The position numbers and the translations under genes are program-made. Shown in pieces: positions 34,800 to 46,415 of a stretch of DNA of 64,000 nt. The notes under the pieces were generated by a model that was given only the letters and a program-made list of their open reading frames with translations, was not told where the DNA came from and ran no database searches. This DNA is from Spirometra erinaceieuropaei (Eukaryota > Platyhelminthes > Cestoda > Diphyllobothriidea > Diphyllobothriidae). Numbering within the stretch: position 1 is the first letter of the stretch; the number at the start of each line of letters is the position of its first letter. The DNA is taken from contig CACRXP010000434.1 of NCBI GenBank assembly GCA_902702965.1, positions 260,966-324,965 of the forward strand, in the 5' to 3' direction.

Positions 34800-35055
34800 A
34801 GAGAATAGTTTCAGAGGTGCGCTCACTGGTCACATTATAGAACTCACTGACCCCGCTGTGCTTTGTGACTCTCTCTCTGGGGCCTCATCGGCAGAATACC
34901 CTTACCGACAAGGGAAGTGGGAACACGAATGACCGTTTCTGGCTTATTAGCCGTCGTCAACCAGCTATCGCCGTGGCGTGCAACCCCTGGAACTGGATCC
35001 CGCGACCTGTTCGTAAAAAGACTAGCCTCTTAACCATTTAGGCACAAGTGGACCC
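34800..35055 (-). mobile_element. SINE, family S2 (minus strand)
   Basis: GTGCGCTCACTGGTCAC, TTACCGACAAGGGAAG, TTTCTGGCTTATTAGCCGTCGTCA and CTGGATCCCGCGACCTGTT align with 27860-28150. The tRNA-like head lies near 34990-35050 on the minus strand. Confidence 0.7.
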
Positions 35056-35991
35056 CCCTCTACAACTGGATATATCCCATTCAGTAGTATAAGCCGCGAT
35101 TTGGAATTTGACGTCGTTCATCCTTACTGTTGATGCATGTTCGGTTACCCGCGCCACTACCAGTCTTCCCATTCCTCTTACGTAATTGCGCAGTATCGAC
35201 TAAACGACTCTGGACGTTGTTCGAGGAGGCTCTGCTTCCCAGTCGGCTTTCGGTGGACGACGGCGAATAGATGAATTAGTCCTTTGCTCTCCTTCCTCGT
35301 GTTTCGCGCCTTGTAAGCTACCGTAGGTAGTATACAACGTAAATACATCCCCTATCTAGATCTCTGTCCTCAGTACCGTTATATTTAACGTGACAACATT
35401 ATTTCCGTAGAGTTGTTGAACTCTGGTTGTCACTAGCCTTTGCTGCTGATAGCCTCTTCTTACGTGTGCAAGTGATCATAAAAAAGAATTTTAAACAATC
35501 TCCACTCATTAGCGGCCCACTTTTCACCCACGCGTCTTTTTTATAACCTGCATTTGTCCTTGACAGTTTTTTGAATATTCTCCGCACTTGTTGCCAAGAT
35601 CATGGAGGAAAATGAAAACTGATGGCTGCTGACACCAATTTGAGACGCGCGCAAGTGTAGGACGCAGAATAGGTCTTTCTTTTGGTTTGTTACATGCGTA
35701 CGCACGCAGCTACTTCACTTTCAACTCTTAAAGCTGTTCAAATGTACTCCTTTCATAATTAAATTACCTAATCCGATCGGTCCTCGGGGCAGAGGACAGG
35801 GTAAGATAGTCTAAAAGTGTTTTAAATGATGATTTGTCTTCATCCGTCACAGTCTCCACCTCCATCTTTGAGTAAGACAAGATTTCTCGAATAAACCCAA
35901 ACTTTTATAGCCACTTGTCATGTTGAAATTACGAGGTGCATTTGCGAAACCGTGAGACGCTGCAGCCACCGTCTTTTTTTTCCTCTTTCAG
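35056..35991. other. Intronic DNA before exon D
   Basis: No repeat from the other families and no long frame. It ends in the acceptor TTTTTTTTCCTCTTTCAG. Confidence 0.5.
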
Positions 35992-37013
35992 GTTCATGGA
36001 GTTCGCACGTCACAAGTTCTCCGAGAGCACCTTATCGACCCGATTCCAGAACTCGGGAACCCTATTCAACACCCTGTCAGGGTCTCTATCCTTCGGTCGT
36101 CTACCGCGCTCCCTCCGGCAACACAAATGGCGCCACACCGGCGGCGGAATGCTCTCACAATCCGTGATGACTATTCACGGCAGCGGTAAACTTGTGGATA
36201 CGAACAGCACCTGGGGCAGCAGCAGCAACAGACGGCAGCTCAGCTACCGACGCCGTTCCAAGATCTCCCTGCCACTCCTGCCACATCAACAACACGCTAC
36301 GGCTGATCGCGGTGGCCGGGGGAGCCGCGGGGGTACCCCTGGCCAGCGCAGGCGTCCCCAGACCAATCTCATCATCGGAGGACCCTCCTCTACCTCTAGC
36401 CGGGATGACCTGCTGGTTGAGGGAGCCTCAAAGAGGGCTGCCAATGCCACCGCAGGTCATCTACACGGTACACTCCCCAGTCCGCATCCCTGGTCTCTGC
36501 CAAGCCCGGGGACCCAGTACGACTCCTCCTCCGACCGTCATCTCCTCTCCTCCACGGGCCCCGACTGCACCAACAGTCTCCTCTCGGCTGGCATTGATGG
36601 CAGCTACGGTGCTGGCTCAAGTAGTCAAACTCGGCGCCAGACCCTGCTCTCTGCGGAGACCAACTTGACCAGTCTGAGCGGCGGCGAGGATGGCGCGATG
36701 GTCTTGCCGGAGTTGCCTGCCGACGCGACCATTGAGGGCTTCACGGACTCTCTACCCTGGCGGACGGTGCCACGACATCATCTCCTGAGCGGCGGTTTCT
36801 CCAACGGCTTCCGCCGTCTTTCACGTTTCTTCCACACTGTCGGGAGTTCCATCTCGCCGTCCGGGGGGTCCTCGATGCTGCGGAAGACGCGCGGTAGCAG
36901 TGCGACAGACTCCAGTCGAAACAGTGTCCAGGATGCCACACTTGGTCGATCCGGCGGCCTTCACCCACTGCCCGGTATCTCCGATAGGACTCTCAACGCA
37001 ACTGCCATCGGCG
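35992..37013 (+). CDS. Exon D: Ser-rich cytoplasmic tail
   Basis: The acceptor TCCTCTTTCAG gives a phase 2 start that joins exon C to read RKR-FMEFARHKFSES. The frame is open for more than 1 kb of G/C-rich DNA and encodes about 340 residues. They are low-complexity and rich in Ser, Gly, Thr and Arg, with no recognisable catalytic domain. A basic stretch (SYRRRSKIS) and many Ser-rich potential phosphorylation sites are present, as in scaffold-type receptor tails. The donor is not certain: G-GTAGTG after 37013 and G-GTATCT after 36974 both give the phase 1 needed by exon E, and the frame stays open to the stop at 37064. A second frame (36192-36668) is also open but lacks any splice-compatible start. 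Confidence 0.75.
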
Positions 37014-38232
37014 GTAGTGATGGTTCGTTGCAATCTTTATCACCTGTGTACAGTGTTTGGGGATGAATTGTGCAGGAGTGTAACCTTGTGGGAGTCAGAA
37101 TTTGTGTTTTTGCTTATCACTGTCTTCTATGCCTATCACGCAACCGCTTAAGTGCCGGTCCAGCTTGAGAGTGTTTTGTTGATATCCGACTCTCAATTTT
37201 GCAGTGATGAACCGTTTTATCATGACCGCATGGTCGTTAGCCAGGAAATGCCCGTGTCCCACCCTTGCGTGCTCCTTTTTAATTTGTTCCCTCTTCTTGC
37301 CCTTTGTCTGTCCTTCTTCTTCTTCTTCTTCTTCTTCTTCTTCTTCTTCTTCTTCTTCTTCTTCTTCTTCTTCTTCTTCTCTTTCTTTTTGGAAAAAGTC
37401 TCCCTTTAGGAAGATCCATCCTTTTTACCTCTCTTCTCATCTTCCTCCACCTTTATCCTCCCGACCTCCCATACATCTTCTCTTCTTCTTTCATTAAANN
37501 NNNNNNNNNNNNNNNNNNNNNNNNNNNNNNNNNNNNNNNNNNNNNNNNNNNNNNNNNNNNNNNNNNNNNNNNNNNNNNNNNNNNNNNNNNNNNNNNNNNN
37601 NNNNNNNNNNNNNNNNNNNNNNNNNNNNNNNNNNNNNNNNNNNNNNNNNNNNNNNNNNNNNNNNNNNNNNNNNNNNNNNTCCTCCTCCTCCTCCTCCTCC
37701 TCTTCCTCCTCCTCCTCATCCTCCTCCCCCTTCCTCTTCTTCTTCTTCTTCTTCTTCTTCTTATTCTCCTTCTTCTTCCTTTTCTTCGTCTCCTTGTCGA
37801 CATTCTTATGTCCCCACACCTTCCTACACTCCTCTGGCCGTCTGAAATTTTGTTCATATCAGCATTTTCCTTTTTCTCAATTTAATATACCGACTGCGAC
37901 TTCTTCACCTCCCCTTCCTGGTCAATTCTTGAGAACTTCCGTACTTTGAAAAATTGATGTTACTCACGTGTAGTTTTAGTAACTGATGGATGTGAGACTT
38001 ATATTCTGCACTTGGACAACTTGCTGCATACGGTCAGAGCACGTGTGAGATGGGAGAATACGCTTCGGGATAACAAGTGTCAATACGACAACCCCTAACG
38101 CCGAAGTCAAAGTTCAGCGACGAGACAGCGTACAAGTAGTCTGGTGGTGCGGATAACACGCACACAGTATACTTGCCTTTCAGTTGCGCATACAATCTGC
38201 TTAGTCTTCGCCGGCTTGGGTTTTCTTTTCAG
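37014..38232. repeat. Intron with TTC/TCC tracts and an assembly gap
   Basis: (TTC)n occupies about 37316-37383. A gap of 181 N lies at 37499-37679, directly followed by (TCC)n then (TTC)n to about 37795. The gap lies within pyrimidine-rich DNA, so its true length is unknown. The remainder is unremarkable, and the pyrimidine-rich TTTCTTTTCAG at the end is the acceptor for exon E. Confidence 0.85.
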
Positions 38233-38534
38233 CTGCCAGCCTTCCTCGACGACTCGGCGCCGAGGAGAGGTCTGCCATCTGTCTCCTGGATCCCACCTCT
38301 TGTCGTCTGAACCATCCTCAACACCACCAGCCGACGCATGGACTGAGTACAGACGACTTCAACGCCTCCATGCAGCGTACATTTATTGATCTCCCCTCCT
38401 GCAAGAACCCCCTTCGGCCTGATGATAGCATCACTCGTCAGCCGCCCTCGGAATCCAACACCCTGCATCAACGGACGCTCTCCTCCACAACGCCCCTCGT
38501 TACCGTGATGGCAGCTACGCCACGGCTTCCTCCA
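38233..38534 (+). CDS. Exon E: cytoplasmic tail
   Basis: The acceptor TTTTCTTTTCAG and donor CCTCCA-GTGAGT bound an exon that is open only in the frame starting with two leftover bases (phase 1). It encodes about 100 residues (ASLPRRLGAEERSAICLLD..., MQRTFIDLPSC, RQPPSESNTLHQRTLSS) and ends in phase 0. The next exon begins in phase 0. Composition (Ser, Pro, Arg) matches exon D. No domain is recognised. The junction with exon D is the least certain in the chain, because the donor of D is ambiguous. Confidence 0.65.
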
Positions 38535-40436
38535 GTGAGTGCCATCTGGTTGCTACTAAATTCGAAGTGAAATACAGACATTTCAGTTGAAGGTTACCGT
38601 ATGAAGTAGAACTCACTAAGCATTATCTTTCGACTGCTTTCTGAGAGACGCAGTTTAGGAAGGATTGCCGAATAGTCTTGGCTGAAGGATTCGTTTCCCA
38701 CTTGCGAATATCTTAGTTGAAAGCCGAAACCGACTAAGCCAGCTGCCTGCTTCTATTTCTTTAGCATTAACAGAGTAGCGATTGTGATGGAAGGGTGTTC
38801 ACCAATCAGGTTAGAGGACATGCTTGATCTGTTATTCCTTTTTGGGGTGGAGGGGGGAAGTAATTTCAGTATTCCCAATTATTGCGGACGCAACAGCGGG
38901 TGAAAACCTCCCCCCCCCGGTTACCTGACATGGGGTTGGACATGACCGGCTGAGGACGGCTGGTGGGCCAGAAATTGCCACTACAGGCTGCGATGTCTTT
39001 GTCGACAATCTGTTTTGGGCGCCGTATTTATAATTCCCCCAGAAATACTTTCGGATATTGTCTTCTGTGGTCGGCGATTAGAAAATTGCACCTACTGGAA
39101 GACAAATCCTCAAAAACTAGTTGTCCCGACTTAAGAAAGTGAAGACGTGTTGCTGAGAAATACGGGGCAAACTGGTACACTCGTTTCGGCGTCACTTGCT
39201 ATCGCCAGCCTGCCATATCTCGACCATTGGGTCACGCAAGCGTGTTCTTCCGGCTGTGCTTGGGAGTATCCGAGGTCAGGTGGGAGAGTGTTTCCTCGCG
39301 GAACTGCGAGGGCTGAAGCCAGAACGAATCACCCTGGCCCCCTCCTCTCCTTCGGCATTAATTTGCCGTTCTCGATTCGGTCGCCTTCAGGAATACAAGG
39401 TCGGGATTTCAATGCAACCGCAGACGTCCATGTTTCCTAGTTTGATCACGTGAGGTCGTTGAGTTTCATGGGAACTGTCAACGGAGGTTTCGACAATTTC
39501 TCTGTCTCTGTAAGGTTGAAGGGCTCTGTTAAACGCGTCGAGGGTTTGCAGAATGCCTTACCTATGCCTTCCTTGAGAGCAGTTGGATAAAAATATCGTC
39601 CGCATTGAGCAGCCGTTTGCCCGCAGCCTTCGGAAGCAATTTTACTATCTGACAGCTTAGCTGTCGTAAGCAATGATGCTCACCGATACATTTACGAGGA
39701 GGACCCATCTGCAGTGGCCTGCGCAACATCTATCGCACTTTTTCCAATGGCAGGACAAAGCCAGAACGACCAAGGTTGGGCGCGAGCGCAGTGGCTCACA
39801 AAAATTAGGTACTCCTCTACGCGTGCTACTCACATGATTCGGTTCCGAGTCAACCACAACTATCCCAAATAAGGGCTGCTTGGATCTCGCTTGCGTGAAA
39901 GTGTCGTGGAAGTCACATTAGACAACAGTTGTTTCGGCCTGGTCCTAAATCCCCAGAAGGATAAACCTACTACATCAGAGCAGATATATTTTCACTGACA
40001 CGTATGTTTGAGCACAGGCCTCGAAAATTTGTCAGACAGGAGTCTTAGTCCGCTATACGATCTCCTCGATCAATCAGAAATAATTTTCCCGAGTCTTCCG
40101 CTGGCCAATACGTCTCCCGTGTCGTGGGATTCTGTTTAGAAGGAAATATTTAATCTGCTCACATGCTTGTGGCCAATCAGTAGGTACCAATGTAAGTACA
40201 TTTTGTTAGTATATGTTTCGTAGCAGTCTGTATTTCATTGCGTACTATCACTACCACTCTTCTATTTCAAAAGTTGACGAATAATGCTCCTGAAGGAACG
40301 TAGACAGTCAGACAATGCATGCCGATTCAAACGAATTTTCTAACATCGCGGCATCTGGGCAGTGATGCTAACCGTGAATGTGCAGAGTCATTCTATTGAC
40401 AGCCTGTTCGGTTATAAGAGTGGGCGTCTCAAGTTG
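38535..40436. other. Intronic DNA with an S2 SINE fragment
   Basis: A partial S2 SINE lies near 38915-39020 (GCTGAGGACGGCTGGTGGGCCAGAAATTGCC-like, TGTCTTTGTCGACAAT). A run of C lies near 38912. I see nothing else. Confidence 0.45.
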
Positions 40437-40925
40437 TTTATAAAGTTTACAATATGGTTCAAACCCACTGCTAAATTCTATGAACACCACATGGTCTCCT
40501 TTTAATAGCGTACAGAAACGTATGATTTTCCGTACAAGGAAAATATACAGCTTCTAGGTTGGAGACCCTGAATGAAAGTCTAACGACAGGTCGAGATCAA
40601 AATTATTCGGAAATTGGAGAAATTTTATAAAACCAAATCATACCCTGCTTTCAGGTATAACATTTACAGAAGGCGTAATGTTCTATCAAATAAGTGAAGA
40701 ATGAATATTTTTATGCTGCCTTTGAAATATATTTGAATTTATAAAGGCATCGAGAATCTACGAGAATAATTACTGCTAATTAAGTAGTAATTTTTATAGA
40801 GAGTAGTTTTTGCAGGCAGCCGGAAGGGTGTTCGTACAGAAGCTGGCATCCTGAAGTAACTGAACTTTCTTGAGATTATGTTGCAAGGGGTTTAATATTA
40901 CAAGCCTACTCAAGTCACCTTTTCG
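40437..40925. mobile_element. Right half of a foldback element, F2
   Basis: ACAATATGGTTCAAACCCACTGC, ATTATTCGG.AATTGG, ATTAAGTAGTAATTTTTATAG, GCTGGCATCCTGAAGTAACTG and AAGCCTACTCAAGTCACC match the right arm of 45443-46415. The left arm is absent. Confidence 0.7.
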
Positions 40926-40989
40926 ACTTTGATCGCACGCACATCAACAGGGATACTTTCGTGTTTGTCTGTGTTCAGGAAATTGCTAT

Positions 40990-41790
40990 TCATGCCGTTA
41001 TTGGCATTCATTGTGCACGGATTCCGCCCCACCCTTTCTTGTACTTACTTGTACTTGATACGGCTGCGATCATGGCTGATCTAGCCGGCCTCGATGATGC
41101 CACGAACTGTACATTTCCACTCCTGACGATCCGCGGCAGCAGATCTGGACAGCTCAACCCATTCCCTTCGCCAAGGACGTAGACCGAATACCGAAAGTCC
41201 AAGAACCATCTCCATGTCTTGATGAAATGTGTCGAGCCAGGGTTTGAACTGGCCCCCTCTTCGACGACTCCAGTGGGGCAACAGTGCCGGATCGAGGACA
41301 GTAACACTGAGCTCCTGAGGTGGTCAACGAAGAACATGCCCGAATCACCTCAGTCGTCTTTCTTGGATGGCCTGAGTTATCCATGCGATGTTGTCGCAGC
41401 AAGCGCGGACTGTCTCATTTGAGACGAAGTCGGTGAACTTCGCACGACGGATGGCCCTCTAGCAGTGGCGGTCAAATACCTCCTGTTTTCGTTCGCCCTC
41501 CATGCGCAAAGCCGAGCATTCACAACCATAGAGAAGGACAGACCGTACAGATGCACGGTACATGCGAATCTTAGTGGCGATGGAGAGGTCGTGCCGGATT
41601 CACATGCATTTCCAATGGCTTGAGAAAACCCAGAGTGCAGCATCGATTTGGGAGACAATGTCGTCCCTACTCTGTCCATTCGGCAGCAGCCTCGCCCAAG
41701 GTGTGTAAAACTGTCTACTTCTTCAAGTTGACAGCCGTCACTCTCGAGGGGTGCCTTCTCCTGGTCAGGGATGCAGCTTGAAAACACGTT
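40990..41790 (-). pseudogene. RTE-like non-LTR retrotransposon, C-terminal remnant
   Basis: On the minus strand, starting at about 41760, the translation shows QLEEVDSFTHLGRGC (the F-x-YLG motif after the RT domain). Then come a region resembling the thumb and C-terminus, and finally RRRGGQFKPWLDTFHQDMEM with RRWRREWVELSRS-like and AAADRQEW sequence at about 41090-41270. These are hallmarks of the 3' end of RTE-type LINE polyproteins. The frame shifts at least twice. The RT catalytic core and the endonuclease are absent, so this is a 5'-truncated dead copy. Confidence 0.75.
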
Positions 41791-42639
41791 GGTCTTCCCA
41801 GCCTTTATGGATAAATCGACCGGTGGTTATTCAAAACACCCCTTAAGTTGCGCTTCCCAAAGCCGACAATTGTGCAAGGCAGCTCGACGGCAGTAGGGTG
41901 ATTTGGGGGGTGGATCCGCTGTCCGGGCGCTCCGGGCTGAGATTGCAGATGTCGAGGGAAACCATACTTGATGCTGTACCATTGCAGTGGGATGCAATCC
42001 TTTAACAGGTGGCTGATTTATCTGGTAGATGCGCGACCAACCTGTGAGGTTAGACGGCTGGGAAGATCGTTAAATTGCTCTCCTGTCAGACTCGTTGCTA
42101 GTGGGTGTCGAAAATCGTCATGCTTATTTCCATGGCTGAAGGGGACCGTTCTCTCCAGGCGGATCAGCACTCGTCAGAATGATGCACTAAAAAGACCTCG
42201 GGCGTCTTAGACATCCGACATCTGTGACGCAGGAATTGAAGTCGTCGCAACACTGGGCAGGAACAACCATCAGAAGTGGCCAGCAAATCAGTCGTTTAGG
42301 CCGACGGGAAAAAATAAATTTTGACAATAAAAAGACCTGGGTGGAATTTCCAGTTACAGTTAATATAAGAAAAGTGTTCTCACGGTCTGTGCATTTTTAT
42401 CTTGGCTTCAAATGGTGGCGGGTATTTTCGATTTTGTTCATTGGCTTCTCACTCGGGCTGTACACCGCCCCCACCCCGCTGTTCATCTGATGCCTTGACC
42501 TGATAGAGAACGGCATTGTCGCTCGAATGATGGTGAATGAAACCATGTCAGCAACGTGACCCTTGGATGAAATTATGTGCTCTTTAATCCACCCGAGTTA
42601 GCAGAAAGTGATTTCAGCTATCCAAGGCAATACAGTACA
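41791..42639. other. Intronic DNA, no recognised element
   Basis: It may include the remainder of the RTE-like element on its 5' side. An 88-codon frame at 42224-42490 shows no family features. Confidence 0.4.
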
Positions 42640-42730
42640 TGTACAAACTCACGAAATGTCAACCGAGATTGTGAAATGCTTTTTCGACTCGAAAAGATTA
42701 CCTAAGTAGGGTTGCAATATTAATCACTGT

Positions 42731-43193
42731 TGAAGAAGGAGACACGATCGCCGGGACAAGAGCTTTATTAGCCTGACGTTTCGGATTCCTACTCGAATCC
42801 ATCATCAGAGACAAAGAGGCAGAAACGGGTGGTTGTTGCACAAGGGGCTGCGGTATTTATAGGATGCAGTAGCCATGCTACCGCATACCTATGAACATTC
42901 ACGGCTCCTTCCTTCATCCGGGATCGTCGCACTTGGTGTGATCACTGCTTGGTGGCCGACATTCGAGTCGATAATTGCTGCAATTTCATCACGTGCGTTG
43001 GATGTTGGCGTGATGATTGCTCGACCATCTGACGCACCGACCCCGGTGTTGGGAAAAGTGTTCACCTCTGCCCTCCCCGCATGGCTTGTTACTCCGCCTA
43101 GGCGAAGTTTTAGCAAGAAGTATGGAGTTGGAAGATCGGTGCACTTTTTGATGGACTAGGGGCCAGTAGACCATGATTCCAGTAGCTCCCGGC
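42731..43193 (-). mobile_element. PLE 3' end: terminal repeat plus ORF tail
   Basis: Read on the minus strand, the ORF tail (LKLRLGGVTSHAGRAEVN...DGRAIITPTSNARDEIAAI) lies at about 42890-43120. The terminal repeat with the hammerhead-like core follows and ends at GTGTCTCCTTCTTCAA (42731). The same tail and terminal order is found at 58560-59040 (+) and 53160-53560 (-). It is a severely 5'-truncated PLE copy. No RT and no complete GIY-YIG domain remain. Confidence 0.82.
42771..42813 (-). ncRNA. Hammerhead-ribozyme-like core, - strand
   Basis: In the minus direction: stem I strand GTCT, CTGATGA (42808-42802), stem II GGATTC/GAATCC, GAAAC (42782-42778), GTC (42777-42775), then AGGC. All core positions are intact, as in the + strand motif at 29517-29560. 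Confidence 0.65.
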
Positions 43194-44022
43194 AGCATAA
43201 TTCCATGATAATTCAGTTACTTCAAGATGTCAGATTTCGAAAACGCTTCTTCCCAACCGCCTGCAAAAACCACGAGCTGTAAAAAATGGGTACTTGGTAT
43301 AAATTTTTCTCACTCAGTCTTGATTACTTATAAATTTAAACATACTTCTTAGAACATTTGCATAAAAATATTCACTCCTTTGTTCATTAGGCAGTAAATT
43401 GCGTCTTTTTTAAATATTATACTTGAGGAAAGGGTGTAATTTGGTTTTTAAAAGTTTCTAATTACTCGATTTTTTAAGGCCGTGAAATGCCCGTTTATAA
43501 AACATCATGTCCCTGCACTTACTAACGTTGCTTGTACAGTTCACAACATGGCTCAAATCAACTGCTAAATTTTATGGACCTCATGTAGTCTTCTCTTAAT
43601 TCCATATAACAATGTATGATTTTGCGTACACGGCAAATTTACAGCATGCATTTTCGAAACCGTGAATGCAAATGTAATGGCAGGTCAGATTCAAAATTAT
43701 TCGGGAATTAGACAAGTTTCTTAAATCCGAATTATACCCTTTCTTTAAGCATAATATTTTAAAAAGACGTGGTTTTCTGCTAACGAGTAAATGCATGAAT
43801 ATTTTTATGCATGTTTTCTATGAGATGTATTTAAGGTTGTAAGGAATGGAAAATCAGTGAGAAAAAAGTATGCTAACTAATTATTCATTTTTACAGCTTG
43901 TAATTTTTGCGGGCGACTGGAAAGAAGTGTAGTTGAAAGCCGGCATTTTGAAGTTACTGAATTATCATGATCAACATTGCAACCCTACTTAGGTAATCTC
44001 CTCGAGTCGAAAACGCATTTCA

Positions 44023-44694
44023 CCATCTTACACGGATGGTGCCTGTTTATTAACTGAGCCACATCGTTGTCAACTTCGCGTAGCCCAGACAATCTCATAG
44101 TGAAATGATAGCTCATGGCCTCTAGTCATTTGATGCGTTTGTCAATCCGACAGATCGATTGTCCCCAGCCCATCTGAGCATCCCATGCACCCCTGGATTC
44201 TGGACAACAAAAGAGATTGGTAGATAAGATGCCTCCTTCCTCTCGGAAGCACTTGAGATCACTGCGATAAACCTAACGCACTTGAAATTACCACGACAAG
44301 CTAACAAACGTGGTTTGGAGGGTTGACAGCCGAGGGGATGGCTTGTTCCTCACGAGTGTATTTTGTGTGGCTAGAGGACTGAGAGTCATACCACAACGGC
44401 TCCCTGTTAAGAGGACCTTCATAGAATTCGCATAGACTTGGGTCCCCAACCCTGGTATATGTAGTGGAGGGCGGCTCGTGTGTGGTACGCGTAGGTGTTT
44501 CGTGTATCTTTTTCAGATACTCCGACTGCGCCCACCCGCGGTCCTCCTGACTTTGTTTTGCCACCTGTGTTTGATGGGTGAGGGAGAAGAGAGTGCAGTA
44601 GATGCGGCGTAAGTCGTCTGCACGCGGTCGAATCATTAGTCGAACCCATGTGTCTGGAATTTTGCATTTATTTTTATCCTTTAACTCGCCCTAG
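44023..44694. other. Intronic DNA before exon F
   Basis: It holds a second copy of the GTGTGGTACGCGTAGG repeat (near 44480). The acceptor TTTATCCTTTAACTCGCCCTAG precedes exon F. Confidence 0.45.
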
Positions 44695-44857
44695 TCCGAG
44701 GGACTTCCTCCGACCCCCGGTGCCTCTCTGCGGCCGAAACACAGCGAGGCCTTCAACGCGGAGACCTACATGGAGCCGAAAGGTGGAATCGTCACTGAGC
44801 AGTTGGCCGACTACGCACCCGTGGCTGAACCGAGGATGAAGACCTCTGTTTCGGAGG
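44695..44857 (+). CDS. Exon F: cytoplasmic tail
   Basis: A phase 0 start (SEGLPPTPGASLRPKHSEAF) continues exon E, which ends in phase 0. The exon has 54 codons plus one base, including AETYMEPKGG and TEQLADYAPVAEPR. The donor G-GTAGGC leaves a single G, so exon G (AG TCG GAT) completes GAG and the joined product reads KTSVSE-ESDTSQQQ. Two Tyr lie in acidic context (ETYMEP, DYAPVAEP) and could be phosphorylated docking sites; that is an inference. Confidence 0.75.
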
Positions 44858-45189
44858 GTAGGCTTTTTGTTATTTTTCAGCATTGTTTCACTAGCAGGGG
44901 TCATGAGGTAGATGCGCTGGACCAGCGAAGGGGCTTTAATCGGACTCCAACCGGCGTTATCGGGAACGCGCTCTCATAACTAATGTCAACATTGGGGTGT
45001 GGGGACGCGCCCAGTTGCCGGAAGGCGTAATGCCGATCCCTGTCGCTCCCTATTTTTGTTGTTGTCTAAAATCCTGTTCAAGTGTTTGTTTCGGATCAGG
45101 TGCTCTGGCGTGGAGCGCCAAGGTGCGGGCTTACCTGCGGCCTCTCCCGTTCCGATCTTTTTGACTCACTCATGACACCGGGCCCAGGT

Positions 45190-45220
45190 GGGGGAGGATG
45201 AGAGAGAGAGAGAGAGTGCG
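45190..45220 (+). repeat. Short (GA)n tract
   Basis: A purine run (GAGGATGAGAGAGAGAGAGA) in the intron after exon F. Confidence 0.7.
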
Positions 45221-45442
45221 GTGGGTTCAACTATCACCATAACCTAATTTGCTCACAAGTCATCGTCCCTGCTCTCTCACCCCTGTTGTGGAGCACACGG
45301 AGGACATCGTCTCGAAATCGATGGTAGCGATGTCGTTGTTGTAGCATGGTTTTGCTGATATCATTCGCGCTAGGTAGGGCAACGGAACTGTGCATCAAAA
45401 ATATATTTGAGCATCGGGAATCCCACTGAGAATCTACAATAG

Positions 45443-46415
45443 GTGGGCTTGCTCATGAAATGTCAACCGAAATCCCGAAATGTGTTTTCGTTTCGAAAAT
45501 ATTAATTAAAGATGCCTGTAAAACTAGTTAGCCAGCAGCATAATTCTATAATAATTCAGTTACCTCAGGACGCCTGCCTTCGAAGGAACTTCTTTGCGGC
45601 TTTATGCAAAAAGCATGCACTGTAAAAAATGCCTACTTAGGTAGCATGCATTTTTCTCACTGATTTTCAATGCCCTTAAACATTCAATTACATTTCGTGG
45701 GGAACATATATAAAAATACCCATTCTTTTGTCCACTCGGTAGGAAATTATGTCTTCTGCCAATTTTATACTCGAAGGAAGGATAGAATTTGGCTTTAAAG
45801 ATGTTTGTAATTGTGAGATTTTTTAATATCGTGAAATGGCCTTTCATAAAACGTCATTTCTCTGCATTTACCAATGTAGTCTGAAAAGTTAACAATATGG
45901 CTCAAATCCATTGCTTAATTTTATGAATACCATATGGTCTTCTCATAATGCCGTAGAGGAATGTATGGTTTTCGGTACTCGGAAGATATACGGATCGTTG
46001 TTTGGAAAAAGTGAGTGCAATGCAGGTCGGGGTTGGACATTTTTCGGGAATTGGGAAAGTTTTTAAAACCAAATCATACCCTTCCTTTTAGTATAAAATT
46101 GAAAAAAACGTAATTTTCTACCGAAAGAGTGACAGAATGAATACCTTTATGCGTGTTTTCCATGAAATATAATGGGATGTTTAAGGGCTTGAAATCAACG
46201 AGAAAAATGCATGCCACTTAAGTAGTCGTTTTTTACAGAGTACAGTTCCTGCATGCAGCCGGAAAGAAATATATTCGAAAGCCGGTATCCTGGGGTAACT
46301 GAATTATTATAGAGTTACGCTGCATGATGATTAGTTTTACAACCCTACTTAATTAATCTTCTCGAAACGAAAACACATTTCGGAATTTCGGTTGACATTT
46401 CATGAGTTAGCCCAC
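45443..46415. mobile_element. Near-complete palindromic foldback element, F2
   Basis: The left end GTGGGCTTGCTCATGAAATG mirrors CATTTCATGAGTTAGCCCAC on the right. AAATGTGTTTTCGTTTCGAA mirrors TTCGAAACGAAAACACATTT-type sequence, and the A/T-rich interior (GTAGGAAATTATGTCTTC...) mirrors ACGTAATTTTCTACC. It is about 0.97 kb with no coding sequence. It is the best-preserved F2 copy here. Confidence 0.88.

Larger units (their letters stand above)
42640..44022. mobile_element. Foldback element F2 split by a PLE insertion
   Basis: The left end (CTCACGAAATGTCAACCGAG...ACCTAAGTAGGGTTGCAAT) is interrupted at about 42731. The arm resumes at about 43198 (CATAATTCCATGATAATTCAGTTAC) and its mirror ends at about 44022 (TTGCAACCCTACTTAGGTAATC). 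The interrupting DNA is a PLE terminal copy. Confidence 0.85.

Noticed and set aside
38370..38534. Alternative frame of exon E reading DGSYATASSS near its end
   Set aside because: That frame is closed by stops upstream at about 38389 and 38427, so it would need a frameshift. The phase-consistent frame is open throughout.
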